Assembly: GCA_003149575.1 (NCBI GenBank)
Contig: QCWG01000001.1
Coordinates: 1,145,183 to 1,209,182 of the forward strand
DNA from: Altererythrobacter sp. XM-24bin4
GTDB taxonomy: Bacteria > Pseudomonadota > Alphaproteobacteria > Sphingomonadales > Sphingomonadaceae
DNA length: 64,000 bases
Reading direction: 5' to 3'
The notes below the pieces were generated by a model. It saw only the letters and a program-made list of their open reading frames with translations. It was not told the DNA's origin and did not search any database. Positions 9,973-18,859 of this stretch are shown here, one piece after another. How positions within the stretch are numbered: position 1 is the stretch's first letter; every line of letters begins with the position of its first letter. Made by a program: the position numbers and the translations under genes.

Positions 9973-9985
9973 AGGCCACCCATGA

Positions 9986-10022
9986 TTCGCAATATGTCAA
10001 CTCTTCCTTCGCAATATGTCAA
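9986..10022. promoter_or_regulatory. Perfect 15-bp direct repeat, probable AraC-type operator
   Basis: TTCGCAATATGTCAA occurs at 9986-10000 and again at 10008-10022, a 22-bp period, which is close to two helical turns. Direct repeats at this spacing between an AraC gene and a divergent target are the classical form of an AraC-family operator. The site lies 14 bp from the regulator's start codon and 57 bp before the amidohydrolase ATG. The assignment to this regulator is inference. Confidence 0.75.
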
Positions 10023-10079
10023 GTATATTGCTCGCTCCTTGCTATTGGTTTCGTCGGGAAGTGAACTGGGAGAGGGGCG

Positions 10080-11822
10080 ATGAGCGCCGCGTTCGACATT
10101 ATCATCAAGAATGGACGATACTTCGATGGAACTGGCGGAGCATCCGCCATCCGCAATGTCGGGATCAAGGATGGCCGCATTGCATCGGTCGAGCAGGTCC
10201 CGCTTGACGAGACTGGATGCGAATGGATCGTCGATGCCGATGGAAAATGGGTCGTCCCAGGCTTCATCGACACTCACACACATTACGATGCCGAGGTGAT
10301 CGTCGCGCCCTCGCTGTCCGAAAGCGTCCGCCATGGCGTGACCACCGTACTCATGGGGAGTTGCTCGCTCAGCATGATTTGCAGTGAGGCGGAAGACGCA
10401 TCCGACATCTTCACCCGCGTCGAGACCGTCCCTCGCGAGAAGGTCCTTCCCGTTCTTCAAGAGCACAAGAGCTGGAGCACACCGAAAGAATGGAAGGACT
10501 TTGTCAATTCCTCACCAATGGGGCCAAACGTAATCGCGTTCGTGGGACACAGCGACATGCGAGTTGGTGTGATGGGCCTCCATCGCGCTACCGATCGCGC
10601 GGTCAAGCCAACCAAGGCTGAGCTCGAGAGGATGGACGCGATCCTCACAGAGGCGCTCGACGAAGGCTATCTCGGCCTGTCGACCATGTGTCTCAAATGG
10701 GACAAGGTCGATGGCGACCGCGAATGGTCGAAGAGCCTGCCCAGCACCTATGCCCGTTGGGGCGAGATCGCGCGGCTCAATAGGCAACTGCGCAAGCGCA
10801 AGCGAGTGCACCAAGGTGCGCCTAATGCGGCCAATCCGCTTCAGATCACCCAATACCTGTGGGAGACGATAGGATTATGGCGCCGTCCGCTCAAGACTAC
10901 GCTGATCTCGATGCTTGACCTAAAGGGCAACAAGACGCTCCAGCCGCTCGCCTCCTTCGCTGCCAAAATGGCCAACCTTGTGCGCGGAAACTTCCGCTGG
11001 CAGCTGCTACCAACGCCGTTCACCGTATATGCCGACGGCATCGATGTAGTCTTCTTCGAGGAGTTTGGCGCTGGCGAAATGGCGTTGGATCTCAAGGAGA
11101 AGGTCGAGCGCGATGCGCTACTCAAGGACGAGACCTATCGTCGCAGTTTCCGCAAGTTCTACGGCGAAAAGCTCAGCCCGCGCGTGTGGCAACGCGACTT
11201 CGGTGATGCGATCGTGCTCGAATGCCCCGACGAGACCCTGGTCGGGCGCAATTTTGCCGAGATTGCCGCAGAGCGCGAGATCCACGTCGTCGACCTGTTC
11301 CTCGATCTGGTCGTCGAGCACGGCAAGAAGCTGCGTTGGTACACGACCGTGGGCAACCACAATCGCGCCAAGCTGAAGAAGATGGTGCAGGACAAGAATA
11401 CCCTGATCACCTTCTCGGATGCCGGCGCGCATATCCGTAACATGGCGTTCTACAACCTCCCGCTACGTTTCCTCAAACTGGTGAAAGAGAGCCATGATGA
11501 GGGCAAGCCAATCATGTCATTCGAAAAAGCAATCTGGCGGATGACCGGCGAACAGGCCGACTGGCTGAATATCGAAGCAGGCAAGATCCGTGTTGGTGAT
11601 CGGGCAGATGTTGCGGTGATCGACCCCAACGCTTTCGAACAGGATCTCGAGAAGGTTCAATGGGCGGACATGGAGGGCTTTGGGCTCGAGCGGCTCGTCA
11701 ATCGCAATCCTGGGCTGGTGCAAACCGTGATTATCAACGGCAAGCTCGCGGTCGAGGACGAACAGGTTGCGCCTGCACTCGGACAGGAGCAGGGATATGG
11801 ACGGTTTCTGGAGGCTGCGTGA
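10080..11822 (+). CDS. Amidohydrolase-family enzyme (N-acyl-D-amino-acid deacylase-like)
   Basis: This 580-residue metal-dependent amidohydrolase belongs to the D-aminoacylase/dihydroorotase-like superfamily. The N-terminal beta-sandwich start DIIIKNGRYFDGTGG is followed by the metal-binding HxH in GFIDTHTHYD (about residues 60-68). The barrel ends with the catalytic Asp motif FSDAGAH (about residue 445). The C-terminal GKIRVGDRADVAVIDP and IINGKLAVED complete the composite domain. A good ribosome binding site (GGGAGAGGGG) precedes the ATG. It follows the operator-like repeats and leads into the DUF3604 gene 41 bp downstream. The natural substrate is unknown; the family hydrolyses N-acylated amino acids and cyclic amides. 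Confidence 0.88.
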   Translation: MSAAFDIIIKNGRYFDGTGGASAIRNVGIKDGRIASVEQVPLDETGCEWIVDADGKWVVPGFIDTHTHYDAEVIVAPSLSESVRHGVTTVLMGSCSLSMICSEAEDASDIFTRVETVPREKVLPVLQEHKSWSTPKEWKDFVNSSPMGPNVIAFVGHSDMRVGVMGLHRATDRAVKPTKAELERMDAILTEALDEGYLGLSTMCLKWDKVDGDREWSKSLPSTYARWGEIARLNRQLRKRKRVHQGAPNAANPLQITQYLWETIGLWRRPLKTTLISMLDLKGNKTLQPLASFAAKMANLVRGNFRWQLLPTPFTVYADGIDVVFFEEFGAGEMALDLKEKVERDALLKDETYRRSFRKFYGEKLSPRVWQRDFGDAIVLECPDETLVGRNFAEIAAEREIHVVDLFLDLVVEHGKKLRWYTTVGNHNRAKLKKMVQDKNTLITFSDAGAHIRNMAFYNLPLRFLKLVKESHDEGKPIMSFEKAIWRMTGEQADWLNIEAGKIRVGDRADVAVIDPNAFEQDLEKVQWADMEGFGLERLVNRNPGLVQTVIINGKLAVEDEQVAPALGQEQGYGRFLEAA

Positions 11823-11863
11823 AGCTGCTATATATAACGCATGCGAATTAAGGGGATTGGCCA

Positions 11864-13756
11864 ATGGATAATCTGATCAGGATGGCATTGGGAATTAGTT
11901 CCATCGCGTTCATGGGAAGCTGTGCCATTGCTCCGGGCGACCGAGATGGCCGTGAGCGAGAGCAGCTTGTGGACGCGGCTGCGGTCGCGCCCCAAGGCAA
12001 TCCCGACGAGTTGTTGTGGGGCGACATCCATCTCCACACCGAGTATTCGATGGATGCCAACACGTTTGGCGTGCGCCTTTCGCCGGACGATGCATATCGC
12101 TTTGCAAAGGGGGAGGCGGTTACCGCTTCCAACGGCATGAAAGCCCAGTTGGAAGCCCCGCTCGATTTCCTGATGGTTTCTGACCATAGCGATTACCTTG
12201 GCTCGCTGGTCGAACTGCGTAACCGCAGCCCCAAGTTGCTAGCCAACTCGACGCTCGCAGAGTGGCTGCGGATTCTCGGCCTGCCCACCCGTGCCGAGCG
12301 ACTTTCGCTAGAAGGTCGCCAGACAGAACAATCAAATCCTGCCGAACTTGATGCGGACGAGATTCGGGGGACCTATTGGGCCAAGACAATTGCTGCGGCG
12401 GAGGAAGCGAACCAACCGGGCGAGTTCACGTCTTTCATTGGGTTCGAATGGACCGCGCAAGATGGTGGGCGCAACCTTCACCGAGTGGTGATGTTCCGCG
12501 ACGGGGCTGAGCGTACCCTGCAAACCTTGCCGCTTTCTGCACGCCAGACCGATGAGCCTCAGGAACTCTGGTCCTATCTGCAGGCGTATGAGCAGAAGAC
12601 GGGCGGCAGGGTGCTCGCTGTCGCCCACAATGGCAATATCTCGAACGGGGCAATGTTTCCGCTCAACACGCTGGAGTTTGGCGGCCCAATGACTGCGGAA
12701 TATGCCAGCGCGCGCGCGCGATGGGAACCGGCCTATGAAGTCACGCAGATCAAGGGCGACGGCGAGACTCACCCATTCCTTTCCGCTGATGACGATTTCG
12801 CCGACTATGAAACGTGGGACAGGGGCGATTTTGCTGGTGTACCGAAGACCAAGGACATGTTGCCCGCAGAGTATGCACGTTCGGCGTTGCTTCGCGGCCT
12901 GACAATCGAACAACGCTTTGGCACCAATCCTTACAAAATGGGTCTGATCGGCTCGACTGATGCGCACACGGCGCTCGCTGCGGTGGATGAAGACAATTTC
13001 TGGGGCAAGCACAGCGCAGAGATGGAGCCCGGCCCGACGCGTTGGAAGGACGCGGTAGGCGGTCGCGGCGAGCTGACGGTGCCGGGCTGGATGATGGCAT
13101 CTTCGGGCTACACGGCGGTTTGGGCCCGAGAGAATACGCGCGCTGAGATATGGGACGCCTTCAAGCGGCGCGAAGTTTATGCAACCACCGGACCACGGAT
13201 CAGGTTGCGCTTCTTCGGCGGCTGGTCTTTCACCGATGCTGATGCAAGAGGTGCGGATCTTGCAGCCACAGGTTATGTCAAAGGGGTTCCGATGGGAGGT
13301 GATCTGGGCGCCAGGGCTCCTGGCAAGGTTCCGAGTTTCCTGATTCAGGCCCTGCGCGACCCGAACGGCGCCTCGCTCGACCGGATCCAGGTGATCAAGG
13401 GCTGGCTCGATACCGAAGGTAATCGCAAAGAAAAGGTCTTCGATGTCGCCTGGAGCCATCCGGACAAACGTAAGCGCGGGGCCGACGGCAAGCCGCCCAA
13501 GATCGCCGGCAATGTTGATATGAAAAACGCCACTTATGATGACAGTGTGGGCGCAACGCAGCTCGTCACCATGTGGCGCGATCCGCAGTTCAATCCAAGG
13601 CAGAATGCATTCTATTACGTGCGCGTTCTGCAGATCCCAACGCCGCGCTGGACCACCTACGATGCCAAGCGCTTTGGGATCCAATTTCCGGATTATGTGC
13701 CCACTATCACGCAGGAAAGAGCATATTCGTCTCCGATTTGGTATTCGCCCTACTGA
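11864..13756 (+). CDS. DUF3604 protein, PHP-like, probable lipoprotein
   Basis: This 630-residue protein has an N-terminal signal with a lipobox-like FMGSC (Cys20), so it is probably an envelope lipoprotein. The mature part begins with the PHP-like metal motif LWGDIHLHTEYSMDANTFG, followed by FLMVSDHSDY and later GLIGSTDAHTA, all typical of DUF3604. The His/Asp-rich motifs suggest a metal-dependent hydrolase; the reaction is not known. It ends with YSSPIWYSPY. It is next to the amidohydrolase and presumably co-expressed under the AraC regulator, which suggests that the two act on the same compound, one in the envelope and one in the cytoplasm. Confidence 0.87.
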   Translation: MDNLIRMALGISSIAFMGSCAIAPGDRDGREREQLVDAAAVAPQGNPDELLWGDIHLHTEYSMDANTFGVRLSPDDAYRFAKGEAVTASNGMKAQLEAPLDFLMVSDHSDYLGSLVELRNRSPKLLANSTLAEWLRILGLPTRAERLSLEGRQTEQSNPAELDADEIRGTYWAKTIAAAEEANQPGEFTSFIGFEWTAQDGGRNLHRVVMFRDGAERTLQTLPLSARQTDEPQELWSYLQAYEQKTGGRVLAVAHNGNISNGAMFPLNTLEFGGPMTAEYASARARWEPAYEVTQIKGDGETHPFLSADDDFADYETWDRGDFAGVPKTKDMLPAEYARSALLRGLTIEQRFGTNPYKMGLIGSTDAHTALAAVDEDNFWGKHSAEMEPGPTRWKDAVGGRGELTVPGWMMASSGYTAVWARENTRAEIWDAFKRREVYATTGPRIRLRFFGGWSFTDADARGADLAATGYVKGVPMGGDLGARAPGKVPSFLIQALRDPNGASLDRIQVIKGWLDTEGNRKEKVFDVAWSHPDKRKRGADGKPPKIAGNVDMKNATYDDSVGATQLVTMWRDPQFNPRQNAFYYVRVLQIPTPRWTTYDAKRFGIQFPDYVPTITQERAYSSPIWYSPY

Positions 13757-13979
13757 CGAAAGACGAGCCTTGTTCAAATGAACGGCAAGCTCAAGCGATG
13801 ACCGCTTCAGGCGAACCCGACGTCTCGATGCGAGTCCGCTCTTGGGTATCCATCCTCGAAGCTTTGATGTCCGACATTGGGGCGCAAAGCTACCACGAGG
13901 ATCAACGTCCGCAACTGGGTCGTTAGCGGACGTTGAAGATTTCTTGCATTCCTCTCCTCCTCCCGCCACATCGCATCCC
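13757..13979. other. Intergenic stretch with a strong hairpin
   Basis: No convincing gene. A 43-codon frame starting at the ATG at 13798 lacks a ribosome binding site and family-like features. The end of the stretch forms the hairpin listed separately at 13902-13936. Confidence 0.4.
13902..13936. repeat. Hairpin with 11-bp perfect arms (TCAACGTCCGC / GCGGACGTTGA)
   Basis: Arms at 13902-13912 and 13926-13936 pair perfectly around a 13-base loop. No run of T follows, so it is not a standard intrinsic terminator. It could still stop or protect the DUF3604 transcript. Its GTCCGC/GCGGAC words resemble a dispersed intergenic repeat. Confidence 0.6.
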
Positions 13980-14651
13980 ATGACTGACACATCCAAGCCT
14001 ACACCCCCAATGCGCGCCGCGATCCTGCCGGTTACGCCGTTGCAGCAGAATTGCTCGCTGATCTGGTGCACCAAGACGATGAAGGCTGCGCTGGTCGATC
14101 CAGGCGGGGATTTGGACAAGCTCAAGGCGGGTGTCGAGAAGGCCGGCGTGACGCTGGAGAAAATCCTCATCACGCATGGGCATCTGGATCACTGCGGGCA
14201 GGCGGGAATGCTGGCAGACGAGTTGAGCCTGCCCATCGAAGGCCCGCACAAGGATGACCTGTTCTGGATCGAGCAGCTCGACAATGACGGTGCGCGTTAT
14301 GGCATGGAAGCCAAAAGCTTCACGCCCACGCGCTGGCTGGAAAATGGCGATACGGTAACCGTGGGTGAGCTGACGCTGGACGTAATCCATTGCCCCGGCC
14401 ACACGCCCGGCCATGTCGTGTTTTATCACGGGCCGAGCCGCTTTGCGATTGTCGGCGACGTGCTGTTCCAGGGGTCAATTGGCCGCACCGATTTCCCGCG
14501 TGGCAATCATCAGGATCTGATCGATGCCATCACCCAGCGACTATGGCCGCTGGGCGATGACGTGATGTTCATCCCCGGCCACGGCCCGACCAGCACATTT
14601 GGTCAGGAACGCAAGACCAACGCGTTTGTGAGCGACTACGCGCTTTCCTAG
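13980..14651 (+). CDS. MBL-fold metallo-hydrolase (glyoxalase II-like)
   Basis: This 223-residue zinc hydrolase carries the metallo-beta-lactamase signature THGHLDHCGQ (about residues 59-68). HCPGHTPGHVVFY, FAIVGDVLFQGSIGRTDFPRGN and FIPGHGPTS supply the further metal ligands. The form matches the YcbL-like, glyoxalase II-related branch that hydrolyses thioesters such as S-lactoylglutathione. The exact substrate is unproven. The ATG at 13980 was chosen because upstream in-frame codons fall in the hairpin region and look non-coding. A weak hairpin (CGCACG/CGTGCG, 14655-14674) follows the stop. Confidence 0.9.
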   Translation: MTDTSKPTPPMRAAILPVTPLQQNCSLIWCTKTMKAALVDPGGDLDKLKAGVEKAGVTLEKILITHGHLDHCGQAGMLADELSLPIEGPHKDDLFWIEQLDNDGARYGMEAKSFTPTRWLENGDTVTVGELTLDVIHCPGHTPGHVVFYHGPSRFAIVGDVLFQGSIGRTDFPRGNHQDLIDAITQRLWPLGDDVMFIPGHGPTSTFGQERKTNAFVSDYALS

Positions 14652-14654
14652 TTC

Positions 14655-14740
14655 CGCACGACATCCGGCGTGCGATTTCCTCGCTCACGCGACCTGAAGG
14701 CCGCATCGCTGCGGGCGGGCGCCAGAACTTTTGGGCGCCC
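14655..14740. terminator. Two hairpins after the MBL gene, possible terminators for convergent genes
   Basis: CGCACG-(8)-CGTGCG at 14655-14674 is followed by ATTTCC. A second hairpin, GGGCGCC-(10)-GGCGCCC, lies at 14717-14740. They sit between the convergent MBL and MAPEG genes. Neither has a clean U-tract, so the terminator call is tentative. Confidence 0.4.
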
Positions 14741-14791
14741 TTGCGGCTCGCTGGTCGCTCGCCGTTGGGAGCGAACCAGTTGGCGCTTTCT

Positions 14792-15190
14792 CTACATGAC
14801 CCCCATCAGGATCAGAAGCGCAACCACAGCCAGGCCGAGCAGTGTCAGCATGGTAATCAGCACGCCGATCATGCGTGGTTTGGTCGGGCCTTCGCCATCC
14901 ATCCCGATGCCATGCGCAACACGCCCGAGCATGTAGATGCCAGCCACATAGGCCAGCCATGGTTCGCCGCGCCCGGTCAATTCGATCGCTGCAATCAGCG
15001 CGAGCACAAAGGGAGTATTCTCGACAAAGTTGAGCTGCGCGCGCATCCGGCGCGTGAGTGGGCCACCGCCATCATCGCCGTGGATCACCTTCAGTTTGCC
15101 ACGCATTTGCCCGACGCGAATCGACAGCCAGATATTGATGATCGCCGCCGCGGCGACTGCGGACAGTGTAACCGGTAGAATAATTGCCAT
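14792..15190 (-). CDS. MAPEG-family membrane protein
   Basis: This 132-residue protein has four predicted membrane segments: AIILPVTLSAVAAAAIINIW, FVLALIAAIELT, the LAYVAGIYMLGRVAHGIG stretch, and MIGVLITMLTLLGLAVVALLI. The pattern RGQMRGK-like loop, RAQLNFVENTPFVLAL and GRVAHGIGM are characteristic of the MAPEG family (membrane-associated eicosanoid and glutathione metabolism). Bacterial members may act on lipid or hydrophobic electrophiles with glutathione. The ATG at 15190 has GGGAG just upstream, and a longer start reading into the upstream region is not supported. Confidence 0.87.
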   Translation of the reverse strand: MAIILPVTLSAVAAAAIINIWLSIRVGQMRGKLKVIHGDDGGGPLTRRMRAQLNFVENTPFVLALIAAIELTGRGEPWLAYVAGIYMLGRVAHGIGMDGEGPTKPRMIGVLITMLTLLGLAVVALLILMGVM

Positions 15191-15387
15191 GAGAGCTCCC
15201 CTCAAACTTCGTTCCGCTAGTGTGCTATGCGGTGCTGCTACGGGTTGCAACCTTGGATTTTTGCGTTATAGCGCGCCGCTTACCGCCAAAGCCGGGATCG
15301 ATTCTGGTGTGCATGACTTGTGCGCCTTCGGTTCCTGCACTAGAGCGGCTCACGATTTGACCGATTTATTAAGGAACAGGTGCCGAG

Positions 15388-15567
15388 ATGGCTGTCCCTA
15401 AGAGAAAAGTATCGCCACACCGCCGTGGCATTCGTCGTTCGCATGATGCGTTGAAGGTTGAAGCCTTCCACGAGTGCAACAATTGTGGCGAACTGAAGCG
15501 TCCGCACAATCTGTGCCCGCATTGCGGCTTCTACAACGGTCGCGAGGTCGTTGCGGTCGGTTTGTAA
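15388..15567 (+). CDS. rpmF: 50S ribosomal protein L32
   Basis: This 59-residue protein begins [20 protein letters not shown], the conserved L32 start. It ends with a zinc ribbon made of CNNC and CPHC pairs, which places it in the zinc-bound L32 type. AAGGA lies upstream of the ATG. It sits 25 bp before plsX, the conserved rpmF-plsX-fabH order that ties ribosome production to membrane lipid synthesis. Confidence 0.97.
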   Translation: MAVPKRKVSPHRRGIRRSHDALKVEAFHECNNCGELKRPHNLCPHCGFYNGREVVAVGL

Positions 15568-15592
15568 TCACCGCTGATTTGGAGATTGTGGA

Positions 15593-16660
15593 ATGAGCCT
15601 GCCGCGTATCGCGATTGATGCGATGGGCGGCGATGAAGGCGTGCGCGTAATGGTCGAAGGTGCGGCCTTGGCTCGCCGCCGCCATGACAAGTTCCAATTC
15701 CTGCTGGTTGGCGATGAGACGCAGATCAAAGCTGCGCTCGATACGCACCCGCAAATGCGCGGGGCATCGGAAATTCTGCATTGTGAAGACGTGGTGGGCG
15801 GCGATGAGTTGCCCAGCCGCGCTTTACGTCGCGCAAAAACCACCAGCATGGGGCTGGCCGTCAATGCGGTGAAGCAAGGCGATGCAGGTGCCGCGGTGAG
15901 CGGCGGCAACACTGGCGCGCTGATGGCAATGAGCAAGCTTGCGCTGCGCACTATGCCAGGAATTGATCGTCCGGCATTGGCCGCAGTTTTGCCAACGCTT
16001 GAAGAAGATGACGTGGTCATGCTCGATCTGGGCGCGAACACCGATGCCGATGCGCGCAACCTGGTTCAGTTCGCGATCATGGGTGCGGCATATTCCCGCA
16101 TCATTACCGGCCGGGAAGAGCCGCGCGTCAGGCTGCTTAATATCGGTACCGAAGAGATTAAGGGTACAGAGGCGCTGCGCGATGCGGCGTCTGTTCTTCA
16201 GGAAGCGGCTGGCACTTTGGCGATGCAGTTCGATGGTTTTGTCGAGAGCGACAAGATCAATCGCGGTCAGGTGGATGTGGTGGTTACCGACGGATTCTCC
16301 GGAAATATCGCATTGAAGGCGATCGAAGGCACAGCGCGCTTCGTCACGGATTTGCTGCGCAGCGCGTTCACAAGCTCGCTGCGTTCGAAGATCGGGTTTC
16401 TGGTATCACGCCCGGCAACAGAGCTGCTCAAGCATCACCTTGATCCGAACAATCACAATGGCGCCGTTTTCCTGGGCCTGAATGGCGTGGTGGTCAAAAG
16501 CCATGGCAGTGCGAGTGCGGCCGGCGTTGCCAATGCGGTCGCCGTCACAGCTCGCTTGCTTGAAAACAAGCTGACCGAGCGTATTGCGCATGATCTGGCC
16601 GAATTGGGCGAAGACAGATTGCGCACCCAGCCCGCCAATGGGTCAGAGGGTGCCAAGTGA
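15593..16660 (+). CDS. plsX: Phosphate acyltransferase PlsX
   Basis: This 355-residue enzyme makes acyl-phosphate from acyl-ACP, the first step of phosphatidic acid synthesis in the PlsX/PlsY route. The start [16 protein letters not shown], the segments [19 protein letters not shown] and [18 protein letters not shown], and [10 protein letters not shown] are family hallmarks, as are [17 protein letters not shown] and the C-terminal [12 protein letters not shown]. Good spacing from GGAG at 15581 supports the ATG. Its TGA overlaps the GTG start of fabH. Confidence 0.98.
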   Translation: MSLPRIAIDAMGGDEGVRVMVEGAALARRRHDKFQFLLVGDETQIKAALDTHPQMRGASEILHCEDVVGGDELPSRALRRAKTTSMGLAVNAVKQGDAGAAVSGGNTGALMAMSKLALRTMPGIDRPALAAVLPTLEEDDVVMLDLGANTDADARNLVQFAIMGAAYSRIITGREEPRVRLLNIGTEEIKGTEALRDAASVLQEAAGTLAMQFDGFVESDKINRGQVDVVVTDGFSGNIALKAIEGTARFVTDLLRSAFTSSLRSKIGFLVSRPATELLKHHLDPNNHNGAVFLGLNGVVVKSHGSASAAGVANAVAVTARLLENKLTERIAHDLAELGEDRLRTQPANGSEGAK

Positions 16661-17625
16661 TCCGTTCCGTCATCCGCGGCAGCGGCTCTGCGCTACCAGC
16701 GAAGGTCGTCACCAATGCGGAGCTTGCACATCGGGTTGATACGACCGACGAATGGATCGTCGAACGCACCGGTATTCGCCAACGCTATATCGCCGGAGAG
16801 GGCGAAACGACATCGAGCCTCGCGACCGAAGCTGCGCGCGCGGCGCTTGAAGATGCGGGAATAGATGCGAAGAGCATCGACCTGATCGTTCTGGCAACCG
16901 CGACACCGGACAACACATTTCCAGCAACCGCCACCAAAGTGCAGAACGCGCTTGGTTGCAATGGCGGGATCGCTTTCGATGTCGCTGCGGTTTGCTCAGG
17001 CTTTCTATACGCGCTGACCACAGCCGATTCGCTGATTCGCACCGGCACGGCAAAGCGCGCTTTGGTCATTGGCGCAGAGACATTTAGCCGCATTCTCGAT
17101 TGGGAAGACCGGACGACCTGCGTTCTGTTCGGTGATGGCGCGGGCGCGGTGGTTTTGGAAGCCTCTGAAGCTGAAGACTCGAAAGGCGCCGGGCTGCTCG
17201 GTAGCCGGCTACACGCAGATGGCGCGCAGCATGATCTGCTCTATGTCGATGGCGGGCCGTCGACCACGCAAACGGTGGGTCATTTGCGCATGAGAGGCCG
17301 CGAAGTGTTCCGCCATGCCGTCGTGAATCTGGCTGAGGTATTAGGCGAAGTCCTTGAAGATTCAGGTGTTTCAGTTGATGAAATCGACTGGGTTGTTCCG
17401 CATCAAGCCAACAAGCGCATTTTGGATGCAACCGCGAAGAAGCTCGGCATTGCGAGTGAGAAAGTGATCGTGACAGTCGATCAGCACGCCAATACTTCGG
17501 CCGCATCTGTGCCACTTGCGTTCGACGTTGCGCGCAGGGATGGCCGCATCAAATCTGGTGATCTGGTGATGTTCGAGGCGATGGGCGGCGGCTTCACCTG
17601 GGGGGCGTGCCTCGCGCGCATGTGA
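16657..17625 (+). CDS. fabH: 3-oxoacyl-ACP synthase III (KAS III)
   Basis: This 322-residue enzyme condenses acetyl-CoA with malonyl-ACP to start fatty-acid synthesis. The catalytic Cys is in [13 protein letters not shown] (about residue 112), the His in [10 protein letters not shown] (about residue 249) and the Asn in [12 protein letters not shown] (about residue 279). The GGGFTWG C-terminal motif is present. The start is a GTG overlapping the plsX stop by 4 bp, so the two are translationally coupled. Confidence 0.98.
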   Translation: MIRSVIRGSGSALPAKVVTNAELAHRVDTTDEWIVERTGIRQRYIAGEGETTSSLATEAARAALEDAGIDAKSIDLIVLATATPDNTFPATATKVQNALGCNGGIAFDVAAVCSGFLYALTTADSLIRTGTAKRALVIGAETFSRILDWEDRTTCVLFGDGAGAVVLEASEAEDSKGAGLLGSRLHADGAQHDLLYVDGGPSTTQTVGHLRMRGREVFRHAVVNLAEVLGEVLEDSGVSVDEIDWVVPHQANKRILDATAKKLGIASEKVIVTVDQHANTSAASVPLAFDVARRDGRIKSGDLVMFEAMGGGFTWGACLARM

Positions 17626-17721
17626 ACAAGTTAGTTGGTCAATGTCCTGAAATTTGCCAAAATTCTGGCAAAATCATAAAGTAGGTTGATCGATAGGGGA
17701 TATAGATTGGGGGGAATGCGT

Positions 17722-18024
17722 ATGATGCGTTCGGTGGGCACACTAACACGCGCGGATCTGGCAGAGACGATTAATCGCAAGATGGGGCTGTCGCGCGCAG
17801 AGTCGCTCGATATGGTCGAAGCAATTCTTGAAAAGATGTCGAAAGCTTTGGAAGCGGGTGAGAACGTAAAGATCTCGGGCTTTGGTACATTCGTTCTGCG
17901 CGATAAACGCCAGCGGATCGGCCGTAACCCTAAAACCGGCGTTGAAGTTCCGATTACGCCGCGCCGCGTCATGACATTTCGCGCGAGCCAGCTGCTCAAA
18001 GAGAAGATTGCGAAAGCGAGCTAA
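17722..18024 (+). CDS. ihfA: Integration host factor subunit alpha
   Basis: This 100-residue DNA-bending protein of the HU/IHF family partners with IHF-beta in nucleoid structure and regulation. It shows [39 protein letters not shown] and the minor-groove beta-arm [20 protein letters not shown]. The ATG at 17722 has a run of six G at 17709-17714 as ribosome binding site. ATGs at 17716 or 17725 are possible alternatives. It lies between fabH and the MerR gene, a common alphaproteobacterial arrangement. Confidence 0.94.
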   Translation: MMRSVGTLTRADLAETINRKMGLSRAESLDMVEAILEKMSKALEAGENVKISGFGTFVLRDKRQRIGRNPKTGVEVPITPRRVMTFRASQLLKEKIAKAS

Positions 18025-18027
18025 GCG

Positions 18028-18417
18028 ATGAGTGACTTCGCAGATGGCAAGGACGAAGGAGCTCTCCGAACCATCGGCGAAGTCAGCGACGCTTTCGGGA
18101 TCAAGCAGCACGTTATACGGTATTGGGAGCAACAGTTCCCGATGCTCAAACCTTTGAAGCGCAGCGGCGGGCGGCGGTACTATCGGCCTGCTGATGTTGA
18201 GCTGGTTGAAACGATCGACCGGCTTGTGAACCGCGAAGGTTACACTCTCAAAGGCGCCAAATCGGCGATTCGAGAAGGCAAAGGTGCGGCTACAAGGCCG
18301 TCACTTGCCGAGCAAGCCAGTTCGGTTATTTCAGTCGCAACGAATAACGATGTTGGCGATGTGCTTGCGCAACTGAAATCGATCCGTTCCCGGCTGGAGG
18401 CTGCGCTAGAGGCCTAG
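18028..18417 (+). CDS. MerR-family transcriptional regulator
   Basis: This 129-residue regulator has an N-terminal winged helix-turn-helix: LRTIGEVSDAFGIKQHVIRYWEQQFP followed by SGGRRYYRPADVELVETI (residues about 13-62). A short helical tail LAQLKSIRSRLEAALEA probably dimerises. It has no metal-sensing cysteines. It starts 3 bp after the ihfA stop and is probably co-transcribed. Its target is unknown; its constant place behind ihfA in relatives argues for a housekeeping role. Confidence 0.9.
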   Translation: MSDFADGKDEGALRTIGEVSDAFGIKQHVIRYWEQQFPMLKPLKRSGGRRYYRPADVELVETIDRLVNREGYTLKGAKSAIREGKGAATRPSLAEQASSVISVATNNDVGDVLAQLKSIRSRLEAALEA

Positions 18418-18422
18418 CGCGC

Positions 18423-18842
18423 TCAGCGAAACGCGACGTCGACTGCGACGCGGCACTGCGCATTGGAGCCGAACTGGCGCCATACATCCGCGCAGATTGC
18501 TTGATCTGGCCCGCCTGCATTGCGGTACTTGACCCACAGACCGTTCAACGTGCGCGTTCGTCCAGATGGAGCAGCACGTGTGTTGTGTTCGCGCAGTATG
18601 GAAATCACTTCCGACACACGATCATAGCCCTGACCGGGCTTGACCACGGAGAGGAAGAAATTCTCATTCCTTGAATCGGCGCATTCGAACGCAAAGCCCC
18701 GCTCAGTGTAGTGAAGCACAGTGCGGCTGCATTGCACCTGTTGCTCGGTTCGGTTGGATTACGCCTGCGTTGCGGAAGGAATGGATAGAGATGCCGCGGC
18801 AACAAACCCCATTCCTAGAGTTCCTGCCATCATTCGCATCAT
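18423..18842 (-). pseudogene. Small secreted-protein gene with an in-frame TAA after the signal peptide
   Basis: From the ATG at 18842, preceded by the ribosome binding site GGAGGGG, the frame encodes a 27-residue signal peptide ending in the cleavage-like motif SATQA. TAA follows at 18759-18761. The same frame then stays open for 111 codons to a stop at 18423. That part looks like a folded secreted domain with four cysteines (QCSR, FECAD, AICAD, AQCR). It starts 17 bp after the smc stop, so it sits at the end of that operon. The simplest reading is a nonsense mutation or sequence error. A GTG at 18737 could only make a cytoplasmic fragment. I do not recognise the family. Confidence 0.7.
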
Positions 18843-18859
18843 ATCATCCCCTCCTTCGA

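Noticed and set aside
12332..14173. A long open frame of 613 residues on the minus strand
   Set aside because: It runs antisense to the DUF3604 and MBL genes and is Arg/Ser/Pro/Cys-rich, with no domain pattern. It is a consequence of GC-rich codon use in the real genes.
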